The notes under the pieces: generated by a model
The model's input: only the letters and a program-made list of their open reading frames with translations
What the model was told of the DNA's origin: nothing
Database searches by the model: none
Position numbers and translations under genes: made by a program
Shown here: in pieces, positions 56,609-64,000 of the stretch
How the letters are laid out: every line of letters begins with the position of its first letter
Position numbering within the stretch: position 1 is the first letter of the stretch
NCBI RefSeq assembly: GCF_016746085.1
Contig: NZ_JAERTZ010000026.1
Location: 372,001-436,000 of the forward strand
Direction of reading: 5' to 3'
DNA: 64,000 nt
Origin: Zobellella iuensis
GTDB taxonomy: Bacteria > Pseudomonadota > Gammaproteobacteria > Enterobacterales > Aeromonadaceae

Positions 56609-57997
56609 TTACACCTCCTCCTGACGTGCTTTTTTCTTCTTCAGTCCTTCCCGCATCATCTGCTGCCAGGCGCCGTGCTGGTTCACATAGAGACCTTCGT
56701 GGGTGAACTCGACCCCGGTGATCGCGGGCTGGATGCCCAGCACCTTGCTGTTGGGGGTCTCGCCGTATTGCCAGGTCTGGTAACCCCGGGAAATGTCGCT
56801 CCAGGGTGAAATGCGGGCCTCGAAACCGCGCTGGGACTCCTTGAACTCCACCAGATCGTCGGGGGTACCCATGCCGGAGACGTTGAAGAAATCCTCGAAC
56901 TGACGGATGCGGTTTTCCCGATCCGCGGCCGACTCGTCCTTCACGCCCAGGCAAAGACTGATCACCTCGGTCTTGTTCCAGGCCACCGGGCGGATGATGC
57001 GCAGTTGGGAGCTGATCTGATCCATAAAGAACAGGCTGGGGTAGATGTTCAGGTTGCGCAGCCGGTGCATGGTCCACCTGGCCCGCTCTTCCGGCAGTTG
57101 CTCCAGCAGGCGCGGCATCACGGTCCGGTAACCGGGGCGAACCTCGGGGTTGGGCATGTCGCTGAACAGCAGGCTGTGGCCATGGCGGAAGGAGAACCAG
57201 CCATCGTCGGTGTCCTTATCGCCGGCCCCCAGCTTGCTGTAGTCCAGGGTGTCGCCGGTTCCGCCCTGCTTCTGGGCTTCCAGCTCGCGGCGGTGCTGCA
57301 CCGTGCTGACATAGTTGTAATGCACGGTGCTGACGTGGTAACCGTCCAGGCCGTTTTCGTTCTGCAGCTTCCAGTTGCCGTTGAAGGTATAGGTAGACTG
57401 GCCGGGCAGCACTTCCAGTTCGCCGGTGGCGGACTGCTCCACCATCATGTCGAAGAACAGGCGGGTGTCGCCGAGGAAGTCTTCCAGGCTCAGGGTGGAC
57501 TCGGTGTCCAGGCTGATAAAGACGAAGCCCTTGTAGCTGGCGATGCGCGCCTGGCTCAGACCGCGGCGGGACTTGTCGAAATCGGCGGGGTATTCGCTGG
57601 GCGCCTTTACCTTCACCAGGCGGCCATCGGACTTGTAGCACCAGGCGTGGAAGGGGCAGGTAAAGGTGGACTGGTTGCCCTTGCACACCCGGGTCAGGGT
57701 CGCGCCCCGGTGCTGGCAGGTATTGGCCAGGGCATGGATCTCACCCTTGCCGTCGCGGGTGATGATCATCGGCTGACGACCGGCCTGCATGGTGATGAAG
57801 TCGTTGGGGTTGGGGATCTGGCTTTCGTGGCAGGCAAAGATCCATTGCTTCTCGAAAATCAGTTCCATCTCGAGATCGAACAGTGCCTTGTCGGTAAAGA
57901 TGTCCCGGGCGACGCGGAACACGCCATCATCGGGACGAAAGTCCAGGCTGCTCTCGATGAATGCTTGCCACTGGGCCAAGTTTCTCTGGGTGCTCAT
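56609..57997 (-). CDS. antA: anthranilate 1,2-dioxygenase large (alpha) subunit
   Basis: AntA hydroxylates anthranilate at C1 and C2, losing ammonia and CO2 to give catechol. The 462-residue alpha subunit has the Rieske ligands Cys94, His96, Cys114 and His117 (CQHRGATL, CPFHAWCY). The catalytic iron segment is ENGLDGYHVSTVHYNY. It begins MSTQRNLAQWQAF after AAAGGAGAGG. It is the first gene of a minus-strand run ending at dctM, and divergent from an AraC regulator. Benzoate is a less likely substrate because no BenD-type diol dehydrogenase follows. Confidence 0.93.
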   Translation of the reverse strand: MSTQRNLAQWQAFIESSLDFRPDDGVFRVARDIFTDKALFDLEMELIFEKQWIFACHESQIPNPNDFITMQAGRQPMIITRDGKGEIHALANTCQHRGATLTRVCKGNQSTFTCPFHAWCYKSDGRLVKVKAPSEYPADFDKSRRGLSQARIASYKGFVFISLDTESTLSLEDFLGDTRLFFDMMVEQSATGELEVLPGQSTYTFNGNWKLQNENGLDGYHVSTVHYNYVSTVQHRRELEAQKQGGTGDTLDYSKLGAGDKDTDDGWFSFRHGHSLLFSDMPNPEVRPGYRTVMPRLLEQLPEERARWTMHRLRNLNIYPSLFFMDQISSQLRIIRPVAWNKTEVISLCLGVKDESAADRENRIRQFEDFFNVSGMGTPDDLVEFKESQRGFEARISPWSDISRGYQTWQYGETPNSKVLGIQPAITGVEFTHEGLYVNQHGAWQQMMREGLKKKKARQEEV

Positions 57998-58061
57998 GGG
58001 GTCCTCTCCTTTTGAACCTGATTGCCATGGCTGCCAATCTAGCGCTTCGGGGAAAGGGGCA

Positions 58062-58095
58062 ATATTCAGTTTTCGGGTTAACGATATGCAGTTTT
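58062..58095 (-). promoter_or_regulatory. direct-repeat operator upstream of antA
   Basis: On the minus strand AAAACTGCATAT (58084-58095) is repeated as AAAACTGAATAT (58062-58073), 11 of 12 identical at a 22-base period, about two helical turns. This is the usual layout of AraC/XylS activator sites. It lies about 65-100 bases before the antA start in the 300-base divergent region (57998-58297); the rest of that gap has no gene and an A-rich tract near 58215-58232. Confidence 0.6.
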
Positions 58096-58297
58096 TATGG
58101 ATCTAAATTGTTAATCGGAGTGAGCTTCATAATGCCGGTGTCAGCCGACGCCCCCTGCCCGCCCTTGGTTGACAGCCGCGGGTAAAGAGCCCAAGATGCC
58201 GCGTAAAACAGATGTTAAAAAAATAAAAAATCATTAACTCATCACGGCCGGATGCCGGCGATGACGAGGCTGGAAGCACTGTCCGAGAGGGAATACC

Positions 58298-59278
58298 ATG
58301 AGCCAGTACCACCACAGGGTACAGCGACAATTTCTGGCCGCGGAGCTGAACAGCATCAGTTCGGCCCGCGACTGGATGAGGAGCGTCTGCGGCCCCCACG
58401 ATCTGGAAATTCTAAAGCCCAACGAGCTGCTGTTTCGCCACCAGGGCGCCGTGCTGGGCCAGCTCTCCTTCGGCGTGATTGAATATTCCACCGCCGCCCA
58501 TGTCAAAACCCAGGATCTGCTGCACAGCTACAGCATCAGCCTGCCGCTGGCCGGCAGTCAGTATGTCGAACACAAAAAGGACAGGATTGAATCCAACCCT
58601 GAACTGGGTTTAATCATTTCCCCCGGCCATCCGGTCAGCCTGATACTGGGCGCCGATTGCCGCAAGCAGCTGGTGCGCATCTCCCGCACCGCGGTAGAGC
58701 AGAAGCTGGCGTCGCTGCTGCACCGGGAAATCACCAAGCCGGTGATCTTCGAGCCGGGGATAAGGCTGAACGAGGGCATGGGCGACTGGTGGAACACGGT
58801 CGCCACCCTGCAGGGCATGCTGCAAAACCAGAGCAGCCTGTTCGACTTTCCCCACGTCTGGGCCTCTTTCCAGGACACCCTGATCACCGGCCTGCTCTAT
58901 GCCCAGCCGCACAACTATTCCCGCGAGCTGGAAGACCGGCAACTCAACAGGCCCGCCTATCTGCACGAACTGGAAGTCATGATGCAGGAAAATCTGGATA
59001 AATCGCTGAACCTGTCGGATTTTGAACAACTGGTGGGCATCGGGCGCGAACGGCTGTACAAGGACTTCCACCAGGTTTACGGCTGCTCGCCGGTGGCGTA
59101 CTTTCGCAACCTGCGTTACGAGGAAGTGCGCCGGCGCCTGCAGCAGGCCGATGCCGGAGAAAGCGTCTCCAGCATCGCCATGGACTGCGGTTTTACCCAG
59201 TTGGGCCGCTTCGCCAAGGACTACCAGCAGCGCTTCGGCGAGCTGCCCTCGGCCACCTTCGGCAAGGCCAGGCGCTGA
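58298..59278 (+). CDS. antR: AraC-family regulator, probable activator of ant operon
   Basis: The 326-residue protein has an N-terminal effector domain and a C-terminal AraC double helix-turn-helix (LNLSDFEQLVGIGRERLYKDFHQVYGCSPVAYFRNLRYEEVRRRL). It is divergent from antA with direct repeats between, the arrangement of antR-antABC in Pseudomonas, where anthranilate is the inducer. It has the same length as the iif regulator and shares the segment QPHNYS, so the two are paralogues. Its stop is 9 bases from the convergent DUF4202 gene. Confidence 0.86.
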   Translation: MSQYHHRVQRQFLAAELNSISSARDWMRSVCGPHDLEILKPNELLFRHQGAVLGQLSFGVIEYSTAAHVKTQDLLHSYSISLPLAGSQYVEHKKDRIESNPELGLIISPGHPVSLILGADCRKQLVRISRTAVEQKLASLLHREITKPVIFEPGIRLNEGMGDWWNTVATLQGMLQNQSSLFDFPHVWASFQDTLITGLLYAQPHNYSRELEDRQLNRPAYLHELEVMMQENLDKSLNLSDFEQLVGIGRERLYKDFHQVYGCSPVAYFRNLRYEEVRRRLQQADAGESVSSIAMDCGFTQLGRFAKDYQQRFGELPSATFGKARR

Positions 59279-59287
59279 GCGCCCGGC

Positions 59288-59878
59288 TCAGGCCGCCAGG
59301 GCCTTGCCTACCAGGCTCTGTACCGGCGGGCTGAGCGACACCTTGAGGGCGGTGGCGTGGCCCGCTTCCGACATCTTGCCCCAGGTCTTGCGGATAATGT
59401 CGAGCAGCTTTTCCTCTTCGTGCTTGGTGGCGAAGTCTTCCAGGTAATAGTGGATAAACACCAGGCAGATCACGTCTTCCAGGGTTTGCACCTCGTCGTC
59501 GCGCTTGAGCTGTTTCTTCAGCAGCAGGGCCTTCACCCGCTCCTGCTCCTCTGCGCCGTAACCGGCATTTTCCATCAGTTTGGCGGTGAGTTCGCCGTGA
59601 TATTTCGCCAGATCGGTGCGCCAGTGCTTGTAGCCGGCCCTGTCCATGGGGTAGTCGGTACGGGGCACCGTCCAGCGCCGGATGTGCTGGGCCCGGGCGG
59701 CGATTTGCAGCAATTCGGAGGCGTTCGGCGCAAATCGGGCCAGTTGCTCGCTCATACGCAGGCTGTAGAGGTATTCCTTGGGCCAGCTCTGGCCGTCGGC
59801 CTGCTCCTGGTGGGGATCCTGGCGGTTTTCCGCGTCGATGGCGTTCAGCACCAGCTGGAGGCGGGAGTCTTGAGTCAT
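59288..59878 (-). CDS. DUF4202 family protein
   Basis: The 196-residue protein is all-helical, with RAQHIRRWTVPRTDYPMDRAGYKHWRTDLAKYHGELTAKLM as its core, the DUF4202 (PF13875) signature. Histidine and aspartate residues in this core (AQHIRRW, YHGEL, and IHYYLEDF later) suggest an HD-like metal-dependent hydrolase, but no reaction is known. The start at 59878 is supported by AAGGA 7 bases upstream. It sits between antR and hmp with no operon partner. Confidence 0.8.
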   Translation of the reverse strand: MTQDSRLQLVLNAIDAENRQDPHQEQADGQSWPKEYLYSLRMSEQLARFAPNASELLQIAARAQHIRRWTVPRTDYPMDRAGYKHWRTDLAKYHGELTAKLMENAGYGAEEQERVKALLLKKQLKRDDEVQTLEDVICLVFIHYYLEDFATKHEEEKLLDIIRKTWGKMSEAGHATALKVSLSPPVQSLVGKALAA

Positions 59879-60009
59879 GGGGGCGTCCTTATCGTTGATC
59901 GTGGGCAAATAACAGTATTGTTGTCGCTAAGCCCACAATTGCAAAGGACAAATGCCGTTTTCTCCGCTTCCCCACTGGCCGGACCATGCATAAAAGCCGC
60001 AGGATCTTA

Positions 60010-60032
60010 TTGATGCATATCAAATGTACCTA
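60010..60032 (+). promoter_or_regulatory. NsrR-like operator and promoter of hmp
   Basis: The segment GATGCATATCAAATGTACCT (60012-60031) matches the core of the NsrR consensus (AAGATGCATTT, N, AAATGCATCTT) at about 16 of 19 scored positions. It overlaps a plausible promoter, TTGATG at 60010-60015 and TAAGAT at 60033-60038 with 17-base spacing. NsrR represses flavohaemoglobin genes in gammaproteobacteria and is relieved by nitric oxide. Confidence 0.7.
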
Positions 60033-60084
60033 TAAGATGCGCGAAAAGTTGCATTTAACATATCAATTAAAACGGAGAAGCAAG

Positions 60085-61281
60085 ATGCTGGACGCCCGCA
60101 CCATCGACATCATCAAGAGCACCATTCCCCTGCTGGAGTCGGCCAACACCGCCCTGACCGAGCACTTCTACCGGCGCATGTTCCGCGACAACCCGGAGCT
60201 GAAGGACGTGTTCAACCTGAGTCACCAGGCGTCCGGCCGTCAGCCGGCGGCCCTGTTTGCCGCCGTGCTGGCCTATGCCAAAAACATCGATAACCCGGCG
60301 GTGCTGGCCACGGCGGTGGAGCGCATCGCCCACAAGCACACCGGCTTCGCCATCCAGCCGGCCCAGTACGACATCGTCGGCCACCACCTGCTGGAAACCA
60401 TCAAGGAACTGGCCCCGGACGCGGCCACCCCCGAGGTGATCGACGCCTGGGCCCAGGCCTACGGCGCCCTGGCCGGCATCTTCATCGGCCGGGAAGAGCA
60501 GATCTACCGGGCCAACGAGAGCAAAACCGGCGGCTGGCGCGGCACCCGTGCCTTTGTGGTGAAGGAAAAGCGGGCCGAGAGCGGGCAGATCACCAGCTTC
60601 CTGCTGGTCCCGGCCGACGGCGGCGCTGTGGCCGGCTACCTGCCCGGCCAGTACCTCAGCCTGCACCTGGATGCGGCCGAACTGGCCCACCAGGAATACC
60701 GCCAGTACTCCCTGTGCCAGGCTCCCAACGGCCGGGATTACCGTATCGCGGTCAAGCGCGAGCCCGGCGGCACCGGCTCCAGCTTCCTGCACGATCATGT
60801 ACAGGAAGGCGATGTGCTGCAGCTGCTGCCGCCGGCGGGAGACTTCTTTATGGCGGTAACGGCAGACACCCCTGTGGTGCTGATCTCCGGCGGCGTGGGC
60901 CAGACCCCGATGCGCGCCATGCTGGATCAGTTGCTCAGGCAAGGCCACCCGGCGCCCATCCACTGGCTGCACGCCTGCGAGAACGGCGCCCAGCACGCCT
61001 TTGGTGACGATATCCGACAACGCCGCCAGGCCCACGCCAACCTGGAGACCCACGTCTGGTACCGCGAGCCCGCCGCCCGGGATCGCCCGGCGGAAGATTT
61101 TGACGCCGCCGGCCTGATGGATCTGAACAAGGTCAAGGAGCGCATCCTGCTGCCCGGCGCCCACTACTACTTCTGCGGCCCCCTGCCCTTTATGGCCATG
61201 GTCAAGGACACCCTGTCCGCCTGGGGCATCGCCGACGAGCAGCTGCACTACGAGGTGTTCGGCCCACACCAACAGCTCTGA
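60085..61281 (+). CDS. hmp: flavohaemoglobin (nitric oxide dioxygenase)
   Basis: Hmp converts nitric oxide to nitrate aerobically using NAD(P)H. The 398-residue protein has a globin domain (residues 1-140) with the proximal histidine in ERIAHKHTGF. An FAD domain (EYRQYSLCQAP) and an NAD domain (VVLISGGVGQTPMRAMLDQ) follow. The start at 60085 (MLDARTID) has GGAGAAG upstream; longer in-frame starts would begin within the operator. It stands alone. Confidence 0.96.
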   Translation: MLDARTIDIIKSTIPLLESANTALTEHFYRRMFRDNPELKDVFNLSHQASGRQPAALFAAVLAYAKNIDNPAVLATAVERIAHKHTGFAIQPAQYDIVGHHLLETIKELAPDAATPEVIDAWAQAYGALAGIFIGREEQIYRANESKTGGWRGTRAFVVKEKRAESGQITSFLLVPADGGAVAGYLPGQYLSLHLDAAELAHQEYRQYSLCQAPNGRDYRIAVKREPGGTGSSFLHDHVQEGDVLQLLPPAGDFFMAVTADTPVVLISGGVGQTPMRAMLDQLLRQGHPAPIHWLHACENGAQHAFGDDIRQRRQAHANLETHVWYREPAARDRPAEDFDAAGLMDLNKVKERILLPGAHYYFCGPLPFMAMVKDTLSAWGIADEQLHYEVFGPHQQL

Positions 61282-61286
61282 GGGCC

Positions 61287-61319
61287 CGCCGCCATGCCAC
61301 TCCCTGTGGCATGGCGGCG
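61287..61319 (+). terminator. terminator hairpin after hmp
   Basis: CGCCGCCATGCCAC and its complement GTGGCATGGCGGCG flank a five-base loop, 6 bases after the hmp stop, followed by TTATCATTT. The weak T run makes efficiency uncertain. Confidence 0.7.
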
Positions 61320-61437
61320 TTATCATTTCATCAATCCCTCGCCCGCCACTTCATCATTTCAGCACCTACCGCCCTATCCCTCTTTCCGGAAAATAAAAAA
61401 GAACTTTTAAAACAATGAATTAAGATCACCATCAAAG

Positions 61438-61453
61438 TGGCACAGATGTTGAT
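61438..61453 (+). promoter_or_regulatory. candidate sigma-54 promoter upstream of porin gene
   Basis: TGGCAC (61438-61443), five bases, then TTGAT (61449-61453) fits the -24/-12 spacing of a sigma-54 promoter, with GA instead of the consensus GC at -12. It is about 110 bases before the porin start, next to a DmpR-type sigma-54 activator gene. The AT-rich run at 61390-61430 could bind IHF or the activator. Confidence 0.45.
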
Positions 61454-61560
61454 AAAAGGTTAACGGCATCTTGTGCCATCGCTGGAAACCAACACAGCAG
61501 AGATGCTTGAGCATGCCACTAGGCCTGCTCAAGCATCCCTTCAAACAACAAGGAGAAGTT

Positions 61561-62463
61561 ATGACACTGGCATGCGCAACCATACCGGGAAACAAACCCA
61601 AACATAGCCGGCGGCTTAAAGCGGCCACCCTGGCCTTGGCCACCCTGTGCGGCCCGGCCCTGGCCGCCAACGGCCACTATGTGCCCGGGGTGGAGGGCCT
61701 CAAGGGCCCGGTGGTGCCGCCCGCCGGCACCTATTACCGGGGCTATCTGGTACACTACGATTTTGACGAAATCAAACTGCCCAATGGCGACACGGCCCCA
61801 CTCAAGGGCAATGTGACCGCCCTGGCCAACCGCTTTATCCACATTACCGAGCAACAGCTGCTCGGCGCCGATTACGGCTTCGAAACCATCATTCCGGTGC
61901 AGCGCAACGACTTCGACTTTGCCAACAGCAAGGAATCCGGCGTGGGCGACATCTTTATCGGCCCCTTGGTGCTGGGCTGGCACGGCCAGCAGTGGGACGC
62001 GGTGTTCGCCGCCGGGATCTGGCTGGATACCGGCGACTACAGCAGCACCGAGCCCGCCTCCATCGGCAAGGGTTACAAGACCACCATGCTCACCCTGGGC
62101 GGCACCTATCACTTCGACGCCGCCAAGAGCTGGTCCGCTTCCGCTCTCTCCCGCTACGAGATCAAGTCGAAACAGGACGAGACCGGCATCACCCCGGGCG
62201 ACAGCTGGCTGGTGGAATGGGGCATCGGCAAGCGGCTGGACAACGGCCTGGAGCTGGGACTGGTCGGCTACGATGCCTGGCAGCTGGAAAACAGCAAGGG
62301 CGCGCCGGCCGGCAAGGCCGAAAAACACGCCCTGGGGGTGGAGGCCGGCTATTTCTGGCCCTCGCTGATGCTGGGCCTGAACGCCGCCTACCTTAACGAG
62401 TACCAGGTGAAGAACGGCCCCAGTGGTGATCTGTTCCGCCTGACCCTGACCAAGGTGTTTTAA
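61561..62463 (+). CDS. second aromatic-pathway outer-membrane protein (PF13557 family)
   Basis: The 300-residue protein has a signal peptide (ending PALA before ANGHYVPG). VEGLKGPVVPPAGTYYRGYLVHY is characteristic of the Phenol_MetA_deg outer-membrane family, and the C-terminus ends in phenylalanine (LTKVF). The start at 61561 is fixed by AAGGAGAAG 2-10 bases upstream. It differs clearly from the member in the indole operon. It lies beside a sigma-54 activator gene and is convergent with it, so it may belong to a phenol or toluene regulon. Confidence 0.85.
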   Translation: MTLACATIPGNKPKHSRRLKAATLALATLCGPALAANGHYVPGVEGLKGPVVPPAGTYYRGYLVHYDFDEIKLPNGDTAPLKGNVTALANRFIHITEQQLLGADYGFETIIPVQRNDFDFANSKESGVGDIFIGPLVLGWHGQQWDAVFAAGIWLDTGDYSSTEPASIGKGYKTTMLTLGGTYHFDAAKSWSASALSRYEIKSKQDETGITPGDSWLVEWGIGKRLDNGLELGLVGYDAWQLENSKGAPAGKAEKHALGVEAGYFWPSLMLGLNAAYLNEYQVKNGPSGDLFRLTLTKVF

Positions 62464-62493
62464 GGCGCGGGAGCCGGCCCACGCCGGCTCCCC

Positions 62494-64000
62494 TTATTCC
62501 TGCTCCAGCTTCTTCATGCGATAGGCCAGCGCCGGCCGGGTCAGGCCCAGGATGCGGGCGGCCCTGGAGACGTTGCCCTCGGCGGCCTTGAGGGCGTGGC
62601 GGATCAGGCTCTGCTCCAGGTTTTCCAGGCTGAAGTCCTCGGTCAGCAGCTGGGCGCACCAGGCCTCCCTGTCGCCGTCTTCGGTGTCGGCCGTTTCCTG
62701 CAGCGAGCCGTCCTGACGGACCTTGCCCACCGCCGAAGCGCTGTCTTTGAAGGTGGGGAAGAGGCTGCACACCTCTATCTCGTTGTTGTTGTCGGTGAGG
62801 ATGATACCGCGCTCGATCAGGTTTTCCAGCTCGCGGATATTGCCCGGCCAGTCGTACGCCAGCAGGGCTTCCCGCGCCTTGTCGGTCACCCCCAGGATGC
62901 GCTTGTTGTACATGGCCTGGTAGCGATTGAGGAAATGCTGCACCAGCAGCGGTATGTCTTCCCTGCGCTCCCGCAGCGGCGGGATATGTACCGGGAAGAT
63001 GTTCAGCCGATAGAAGAGATCCGCCCTGAATCGCCCTTCCCGCACCGCCTGCTGCAGATCCTCGTTGGTGGCGGTGACCACCCGCACATCGATCTTGCGG
63101 GTGCGCACATCCCCCACCCGCTCCAGTTCGCCTTCCTGCAGCACCCGCAACAGGCTGGCCTGGGCCCGGGGCGACAGCTCCACCACCTCGTCCAGGAAGA
63201 TGGTGCCGCCGTCGGCCCGCTCGAACTTGCCCTCCCGGCTCTGGGTAGCACCGGTATAGGCACCCTTCTCCACCCCGAACAGCTCCGCCTCGATCAGATC
63301 CGGCGGTATGCAGGCGCAGTTCACCGCCACGAAGGCCTTGTCGGCCCGGTCGCTGGCCACATGCAGGCCACGGGCGAACACCTCCTTGCCGACCCCGGTT
63401 TCCCCCAGCAGCAACACCGTCACCCGGCTGTGGGAGGCCCGCTGGATAAGCCGGCACACCTGCCTGAAGGCGGACGACTGGCCGATGGAGTTGAATACCC
63501 GGTAATCGTCTTCGGACTCGTCACCCACGCTGTCGCGCAGCTTGACCAGCTCGCTCCTGAGCGCGAACAGCTCTTCCGCCACCGGATCCGGCAGCATGAA
63601 TTTCTCGATTTCCGCCTGGTCTTCCCACTCCTGGGCCGGCTTGCCGACGATGCTGCAGTGCTCGTCGCCCATGGCCACGCAGTTCACTTCCTTGTAGATG
63701 ATGGTCCGGCCCATGAAGTAGCTGGTGTAGCCGCTGGCATAGCCGAGCAGGGTCCAGCAGATGGGCTCCTCGGCCTGGCCGAACTCGTTCTGATGAACGT
63801 CCGCCTCGTAGGAGTTGAACCAGTCGAACTCACCGAGGAAGTGGCCCGAGTCCATGTCCAGCTCCAGCCGGGTGGGCACCACCTTGACCATGCCCCGGAT
63901 GCCGTGCATCTGGGGGCCGGCCATAAAGCACTCTTCCCGGGCGATATGGGGGCGCAGCTTGCGGGCGATTTCGGCATCCCTCATACCGGAGTGATAGCCG
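62494..64000 (-). CDS. dmpR: DmpR/XylR-type sigma-54 activator, 5'-truncated by window edge
   Basis: The frame is open to the right edge, so the first part of the aromatic-sensing domain is missing. The visible part has the V4R end of the sensor ([32 protein letters not shown]). The AAA+ domain follows, with Walker [16 protein letters not shown] (sigma-54 contact) and Walker [12 protein letters not shown]-terminal Fis-like helix-turn-helix ([23 protein letters not shown]) closes it. GAYTGA instead of GAFTGA is usual in this branch. The effector is a phenol or methyl-aromatic, and the pathway it controls likely lies beyond the window. The symbol denotes the family. Confidence 0.85.
   Translation of the reverse strand, partial: GYHSGMRDAEIARKLRPHIAREECFMAGPQMHGIRGMVKVVPTRLELDMDSGHFLGEFDWFNSYEADVHQNEFGQAEEPICWTLLGYASGYTSYFMGRTIIYKEVNCVAMGDEHCSIVGKPAQEWEDQAEIEKFMLPDPVAEELFALRSELVKLRDSVGDESEDDYRVFNSIGQSSAFRQVCRLIQRASHSRVTVLLLGETGVGKEVFARGLHVASDRADKAFVAVNCACIPPDLIEAELFGVEKGAYTGATQSREGKFERADGGTIFLDEVVELSPRAQASLLRVLQEGELERVGDVRTRKIDVRVVTATNEDLQQAVREGRFRADLFYRLNIFPVHIPPLRERREDIPLLVQHFLNRYQAMYNKRILGVTDKAREALLAYDWPGNIRELENLIERGIILTDNNNEIEVCSLFPTFKDSASAVGKVRQDGSLQETADTEDGDREAWCAQLLTEDFSLENLEQSLIRHALKAAEGNVSRAARILGLTRPALAYRMKKLEQE

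Noticed and set aside
55089-57997. Benzoate 1,2-dioxygenase (benABC)
   Set aside because: No benD diol dehydrogenase follows, and two anthranilate-producing operons adjoin; antABC is the more consistent reading.

Overview
The window looks like a GC-rich chromosome segment from a marine or brackish gammaproteobacterium, most likely an Aeromonadales member of the Oceanimonas/Zobellella type. This is inferred from gene content and protein similarity, not from a 16S gene. The evidence is a complete Na+-translocating NADH:quinone reductase operon (nqrABCDEF-apbE-nqrM), a PomAB-type sodium flagellar stator, Crl, and core gene orders shared with Escherichia and Vibrio: proA-proB-crl-frsA-gpt-(mcp)-pepD-dinB-nqr, then bolA-yajG-ampG-tsx-yajQ-panE-thiI-xseB-ispA-dxs.

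Region by region: 1-1.6 kb is the end of a copper/thiol stress operon (scsB partial, scsD). A 482 bp element with terminal inverted repeats, resembling a MITE, follows at 1.6-2.1 kb. The stretch 2.1-33.9 kb is conserved housekeeping chromosome: proline synthesis, Crl, FrsA, Gpt, a chemoreceptor, PepD, DinB, the Nqr complex with its maturation factors, BolA, AlkB, RlmG, YajG, a cyclophilin, AmpG, a Tsx-like porin, YajQ, PanE, ThiI, PomAB, XseB, IspA and Dxs.

From 33.9 to 59.3 kb lies an accessory aromatic-catabolism supercluster. One operon (kynA-kynB-kynU plus an NSS-family amino-acid transporter, with a divergent LysR regulator) should convert tryptophan to anthranilate. A second operon matches the indole-degrading iif cluster: a dienelactone hydrolase/SnoaL fusion, a short-chain dehydrogenase, a StyA-like monooxygenase, a flavin reductase and an outer-membrane protein, with a divergent AraC regulator. 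It should convert indole to anthranilate. A third run of genes, all on the minus strand from 58.0 down to 45.3 kb, contains anthranilate 1,2-dioxygenase (antABC), a full catechol meta-cleavage set (dmpF,G,H,I then Q,B,C,E) and a TRAP transporter, with a second divergent AraC regulator. Together the three encode a route from tryptophan and indole, through anthranilate and catechol, to acetyl-CoA and pyruvate. Direct-repeat operators of AraC/XylS type are visible in the iif and ant promoter regions. Palindromic and heptamer repeats interrupt the catechol operon at two seams.

The right end (59.3-64 kb) has a DUF4202 protein, a flavohaemoglobin with an NsrR-like operator, a second aromatic-pathway outer-membrane protein, and most of a DmpR/XylR-type sigma-54 activator cut by the window edge. 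This suggests that a phenol-type catabolic cluster continues outside the window.
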